Part shown: one piece after another, positions 6,321-8,480 of the stretch
How positions within the stretch are numbered: the first letter of the stretch is position 1
How the letters are laid out: each line of letters begins with the position of its first letter
Source: an uncultured Burkholderiales bacterium
GTDB lineage: Bacteria > Pseudomonadota > Gammaproteobacteria > Burkholderiales > Burkholderiaceae_D
Reading direction: 5' to 3'
Length of the DNA: 8,480 nucleotides
Assembly (NCBI GenBank): GCA_937872165.1
Contig: CALMOR010000156.1
Coordinates: forward strand, 1 to 8,480
Program-made: the position numbers and the translations under genes
The notes under the pieces: generated by a model
The model's input: the letters and a program-made list of their open reading frames with translations, nothing else
Told to the model about the DNA's origin: nothing
Databases searched by the model: none

Positions 6321-7517
6321 ATGGGCGATCGCTTCGACGTCGTCGTCGTCGGGGCCGGCGCGGCGGGCATGATGTGCGCGGCCGTGGCCGGTCAGCGCGG
6401 ACGATCGGTGGTGCTGCTCGACCATGCGGAGCGGCTCGCCGAGAAGATCCGCATCTCGGGTGGAGGGCGCTGCAACTTCACCAACCGCGAGGTCGGACCC
6501 GCGCAGTTCGTCTCGGGCAATCCGCACTTCGCGCGCTCCGCGCTCGAGCGCTACTCGTCGCGGGACTTCGTCGGCCTCGTCCAGCGCCATCGCATCGGCT
6601 ATCACGAGAAGCATCGCGGCCAGCTCTTCTGCGACGAGTCGAGCGAACGCATCATCGCGATGCTGGTCGCCGAATGCGACGCGGGTCGGGTGCAGTGGCG
6701 ACGACCGACCGCCGTCGTGGACCTCGCGCGCGACGGCGAAGGTTTCGCCGTGACGACGAACAGCGGCCGGATCGAGGCCGCGCGCGTCGTGGTCGCATCG
6801 GGCGGACTGTCGATCCCGAAGATCGGTGCGACCGACTTCGCGTTCCGGCTCGCGAAGCGCTTCGGCCTCCGCGTCGTCGAGCCGCGACCCGCGCTCGTAC
6901 CGCTGACCTTCGACGAGACGACGTGGGCGCCGTTCGCATCGTTGAGCGGTGTCGCGCTCGAGGTCGACATCGCTTGCGAGCGCACGGACGGCGGAGCCGC
7001 GCGCTTTCGCGAGGACCTGCTGTTCACCCATCGCGGCCTGTCGGGTCCTGCGGTGCTGCAGATCTCGAGCTACTGGAAGCCGGGACGCGCGATCGAGATC
7101 GACCTCGTGCCGGCGGTGGACCTCGGCGCCCTGCTGCTCGACCGGAAGGAGGAATCGAAGCAGAACCTTTCGCGGCTGCTGGCCGCCCATCTGCCGAAGC
7201 GGCTCGCGGTCCGCTGGCAGGACAGTCGCGGTCTCGCCGACCGCCGGCTCGCCGAGATGTCGAACGTGTCGCTCGCATCGCTCGCCGGCGACCTCGAGCA
7301 CTGGCGGATCGTCCCGAGCGGGACCGAAGGCTTCCGCAAGGCCGAGGTCACGGTGGGCGGCGTCGACACCGACGAGCTTTCGCAGAGGACCTTCGAGGCG
7401 AAGCGCGCGCCCGGCCTGCACTTCATCGGCGAGGCGGTCGATGTGACCGGCTGGCTCGGCGGCTACAACTTCCAGTGGGCCTGGTCGTCGGGCTTCGCGG
7501 CGGGCCAGTCGGTGTGA
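6321..7517 (+). CDS. rdsA: YhiN/HI0933-family FAD-dependent oxidoreductase, probable 23S rRNA dihydrouridine synthase (RdsA-like)
   Basis: The 398-residue protein begins with an FAD-binding Rossmann motif, GAGAAG (11-16), after the beta strand FDVVVV. It then has the family signatures SGGGRCNFTN (46-55), ASGGLSIPKIGATD (about 159-172), FTHRGLSGPAVLQIS (about 235-249) and GEAVDVTGWLGGYNFQWAWSSG (about 370-391). Length and motif order match E. coli YhiN. From memory, YhiN has been reported as RdsA, the flavoenzyme that makes dihydrouridine at position 2449 of 23S rRNA. Other members of this large family act on small molecules (for example BaiN), so the substrate here is inferred. It lies 13 nt after the GGCT-like gene, so it is probably in one operon with rlmK. 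The ATG at 6321 is the first start that keeps the whole Rossmann strand; its ribosome-binding site is poor. Family certain, rRNA role likely. Confidence 0.85.
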   Translation: MGDRFDVVVVGAGAAGMMCAAVAGQRGRSVVLLDHAERLAEKIRISGGGRCNFTNREVGPAQFVSGNPHFARSALERYSSRDFVGLVQRHRIGYHEKHRGQLFCDESSERIIAMLVAECDAGRVQWRRPTAVVDLARDGEGFAVTTNSGRIEAARVVVASGGLSIPKIGATDFAFRLAKRFGLRVVEPRPALVPLTFDETTWAPFASLSGVALEVDIACERTDGGAARFREDLLFTHRGLSGPAVLQISSYWKPGRAIEIDLVPAVDLGALLLDRKEESKQNLSRLLAAHLPKRLAVRWQDSRGLADRRLAEMSNVSLASLAGDLEHWRIVPSGTEGFRKAEVTVGGVDTDELSQRTFEAKRAPGLHFIGEAVDVTGWLGGYNFQWAWSSGFAAGQSV

Positions 7518-7534
7518 CGCCCGCCGGCGACACC
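7511..7534 (+). other. Bulged hairpin over the rdsA-like stop codon
   Basis: GGTGT (7511-7515) pairs with ACACC (7530-7534). After a 2-nt bulge (GA), CGCC (7518-7521) pairs with GGCG (7526-7529) around a 4-nt loop. The rdsA-like stop codon (7515-7517) lies inside it. No T-tract follows, so it may be a 3'-protecting or weak terminating structure. Its shape resembles the hairpin after phaC. Confidence 0.4.
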
Positions 7535-7552
7535 GCTGCGACCGGCGATACC
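7524..7552. repeat. Near-exact 11-bp direct repeat upstream of rpsU
   Basis: CCGGCGACACC (7524-7534) and CCGGCGATACC (7542-7552) differ at one base and start 18 bp apart. The second copy falls about where the -35 region of the rpsU promoter should be. It could be a binding site or chance in GC-rich DNA. Confidence 0.35.
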
Positions 7553-7571
7553 ATTCTTCGTCAAAGTCCGC

Positions 7572-7577
7572 TAGAAT
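7572..7577 (+). promoter_or_regulatory. -10 element of the rpsU promoter
   Basis: TAGAAT matches the sigma-70 -10 consensus at five of six positions and stands out in GC-rich surroundings. Transcription would start near 7584, giving a leader of about 44 nt. I see no good -35 hexamer at 16-18 nt spacing, where the sequence reads roughly TACCAT, so activation or weak -35 contact is possible. Confidence 0.5.
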
Positions 7578-7627
7578 CGCCGGCTTCGCTTTTGTGCAAC
7601 CCGGGTCCTTCGCCCGCCACTCATTCA

Positions 7628-7840
7628 ATGCCGACAGTCCGCCTCAAGGAAAACGAGCCTTTCGAAGTCGCTTTGCGCCGCTTCAAGCGCACGATCGAAA
7701 AGACCGGCCTTCTCACCGAACTCCGCGCGCGCGAGTTCTACGAGAAGCCCACCGCAGAGCGCAAGCGCAAGCTCGCCGCCGCGGTGAAGCGTCACTACAA
7801 GCGTCTTCGCAGCCAGCAGCTTCCGAAGAAGATGTACTGA
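7628..7840 (+). CDS. rpsU: 30S ribosomal protein S21
   Basis: S21 binds the 30S platform near the 3' end of 16S rRNA, close to the anti-Shine-Dalgarno sequence, and helps initiation. The protein has 70 residues, the normal length. It shows the family pattern throughout: VRLKENEPFEVALRRFKR (about 4-21), then the helix with TELRAREFYEKPT..RKRK and the basic end KRHYKRLRSQQLPKKMY. About a third of the residues are Lys or Arg. The ATG at 7628 is certain from homology, yet the 20 or so bases before it contain no purine-rich Shine-Dalgarno sequence. The gene has its own -10 element, is followed by an intrinsic terminator, and heads the rpsU-yqeY-dnaG cluster. Confidence 0.97.
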   Translation: MPTVRLKENEPFEVALRRFKRTIEKTGLLTELRAREFYEKPTAERKRKLAAAVKRHYKRLRSQQLPKKMY

Positions 7841-7880
7841 TTCGCCGCGGACCCAGGTCCGGGCGCATGCAGTCATGACG

Positions 7881-7913
7881 AGCCCGCTCCGGCTTTCGCC
7901 GCGGCGGGCTTTT
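7881..7913 (+). terminator. Intrinsic terminator after rpsU
   Basis: AGCCCGC (7881-7887) pairs perfectly with GCGGGCT (7904-7910). Inside it CGGC (7890-7893) pairs with GCCG (7898-7901) around a TTTC loop. The stem runs straight into TTTT (7910-7913). It lies 40 nt after the rpsU stop and should end most rpsU transcripts, leaving read-through or another promoter for yqeY and dnaG, as in the E. coli rpsU-dnaG-rpoD operon. Confidence 0.85.
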
Positions 7914-7922
7914 GTATTGATC

Positions 7923-7950
7923 GTCGCCCAGGCATTCTCGCTGCGGCGAC
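7923..7950 (+). other. Hairpin in the yqeY leader
   Basis: GTCGCC (7923-7928) pairs exactly with GGCGAC (7945-7950), and CAG (7929-7931) pairs with CTG (7941-7943) inside it. It lies between the rpsU terminator and the yqeY ribosome-binding site (GGAG at 7958-7961). No T-tract follows. It could affect yqeY translation or processing of read-through mRNA (inference). Confidence 0.4.
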
Positions 7951-7969
7951 CTCGCCCGGAGTCGAAGCC

Positions 7970-8416
7970 ATGAGTCTTCAGCAAGTCATCAACGAGGACA
8001 TGAAGAACGCGATGCGCGCCAAGGACAGCGCGCGTCTGCTCACCATCCGCATGTTGACCGCTGCGATGAAGCAGAAGGAGGTCGACGAACGCGTCACGTT
8101 GACCGACGCGGACGTGCTCGCCATCGTCGACAAGCTCGTCAAGCAGCGGCGCGATTCGGTCGCCGCGTTCGAGAAGGCCGCCCGTCCCGACCTGGTCGAC
8201 AAGGAGCAGGCGGAGATCGGGATCCTCTCGGCCTACCTGCCGAAGGCCCTGAGCGAAGCGGAGATCGCCGACGAGATCGCGCAGGCCATCGCGGCGCTGG
8301 GCGCGAGCGGGCCGGCGGCGATGGGCAAGGTCATGGCCGAGTTGAAGCCGCGCCTGGCCGGACGCGCGGACATGACCCGTGTCTCGGGAATGGTGAAGGC
8401 GGCGCTGATCGCGTGA
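7970..8416 (+). CDS. yqeY: GatB/YqeY domain protein
   Basis: This 148-residue, largely alpha-helical protein matches the stand-alone YqeY family, which is related to the C-terminal tRNA-binding part of the GatB subunit of Glu-tRNA(Gln)/Asp-tRNA(Asn) amidotransferase. The visible signatures are an N-terminal LQQVINEDMKNAMRAKD, then RLLTIRMLTAAMKQKEVD, a central VDKLVKQRRDSVAAFEKAARPDLVDKEQAE, and AYLPKALSEAEI. The C-terminal half has MGKVMAELKPRLAGRADMTRVSGMV, where GRAD is a family hallmark. The exact function is unknown; a role in tRNA-linked amidation is inferred only from the domain. The ATG at 7970 follows GGAG (7958-7961) at 8 nt. It lies between rpsU and dnaG, a common order in betaproteobacteria, 34 nt before dnaG. 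Confidence 0.93.
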   Translation: MSLQQVINEDMKNAMRAKDSARLLTIRMLTAAMKQKEVDERVTLTDADVLAIVDKLVKQRRDSVAAFEKAARPDLVDKEQAEIGILSAYLPKALSEAEIADEIAQAIAALGASGPAAMGKVMAELKPRLAGRADMTRVSGMVKAALIA

Positions 8417-8450
8417 GGGCGATGCGGATCGGCGTGCCGGGGCGGTCGCG

Positions 8451-8480
8451 ATGATCCCGCAATCGTTCATCGACGACCTG
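8451..8480 (+). CDS. dnaG: DNA primase DnaG, first 10 codons only
   Basis: The window ends inside this gene. The visible residues MIPQSFIDDL match the usual start of proteobacterial DnaG, which goes on into the CHC2 zinc-binding domain. The position just after rpsU and yqeY is the expected one. DnaG makes RNA primers for replication. A G-rich run (GGGGCGG, 8439-8445) may serve as the ribosome-binding site. The call rests on ten residues and gene order. Confidence 0.85.
   Translation, partial: MIPQSFIDDL

Noticed and set aside
4725..7628. Long minus-strand frames opposite rlmK and the flavoprotein gene (4725-5879 and 6270-7628)
   Set aside because: They have shadow-type composition, no motifs, and lie wholly antisense to well-supported genes.
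7625..8470. 281-residue minus-strand frame over rpsU, its terminator and yqeY
   Set aside because: It reads through a clear plus-strand terminator and two conserved genes, and has no recognisable domain.

Overview
This is a GC-rich (roughly two-thirds G+C) stretch of chromosome that looks betaproteobacterial, most likely from Burkholderiales or a close relative. The signs are a pgeF–phaC–phaA–phaB neighbourhood like that of Cupriavidus and Burkholderia, an S21 protein of betaproteobacterial type, and an rpsU–yqeY–dnaG order. I see no insertion sequence, phage gene, tRNA, rRNA, CRISPR array or sign of recent transfer. The genes are closely packed, and no gap between genes exceeds about 130 bases.

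Left part (1–953): the 3' part of pgeF (YfiH, a laccase-domain peptidoglycan-editing enzyme) enters from the left edge. Its reading frame breaks near 461–466, which looks like one missing base. It converges on and overlaps by 7 nt a small gene for a two-helix membrane protein on the minus strand.

Centre (1071–4843): a complete phaC–phaA–phaB operon for poly(3-hydroxybutyrate). PhaA condenses two acetyl-CoA, PhaB reduces acetoacetyl-CoA to (R)-3-hydroxybutyryl-CoA, and PhaC polymerises it. All catalytic residues are present. The divergent region upstream carries an 11-bp direct repeat with a 22-bp period. A bulged hairpin lies between phaC and phaA.

Right part (4893–8480): a translation-themed block. 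A stand-alone RlmK-type 23S rRNA m7G methyltransferase, apparently read from a leaderless mRNA, overlaps by 4 nt a gamma-glutamylcyclotransferase-like gene. This is followed after 13 nt by a YhiN/HI0933-family flavoprotein, the family now linked to 23S rRNA dihydrouridine (RdsA). Next come rpsU (S21) with its own -10 element, an intrinsic terminator, yqeY, and the first 10 codons of dnaG (primase) at the right edge, the usual macromolecular-synthesis order.

Nothing here is an obviously new system. The best lead is the linkage of rlmK and an rdsA-like gene, whose E. coli counterparts modify neighbouring sites around helix 74 of 23S rRNA. The short gamma-glutamylcyclotransferase-like gene between them is unexplained.
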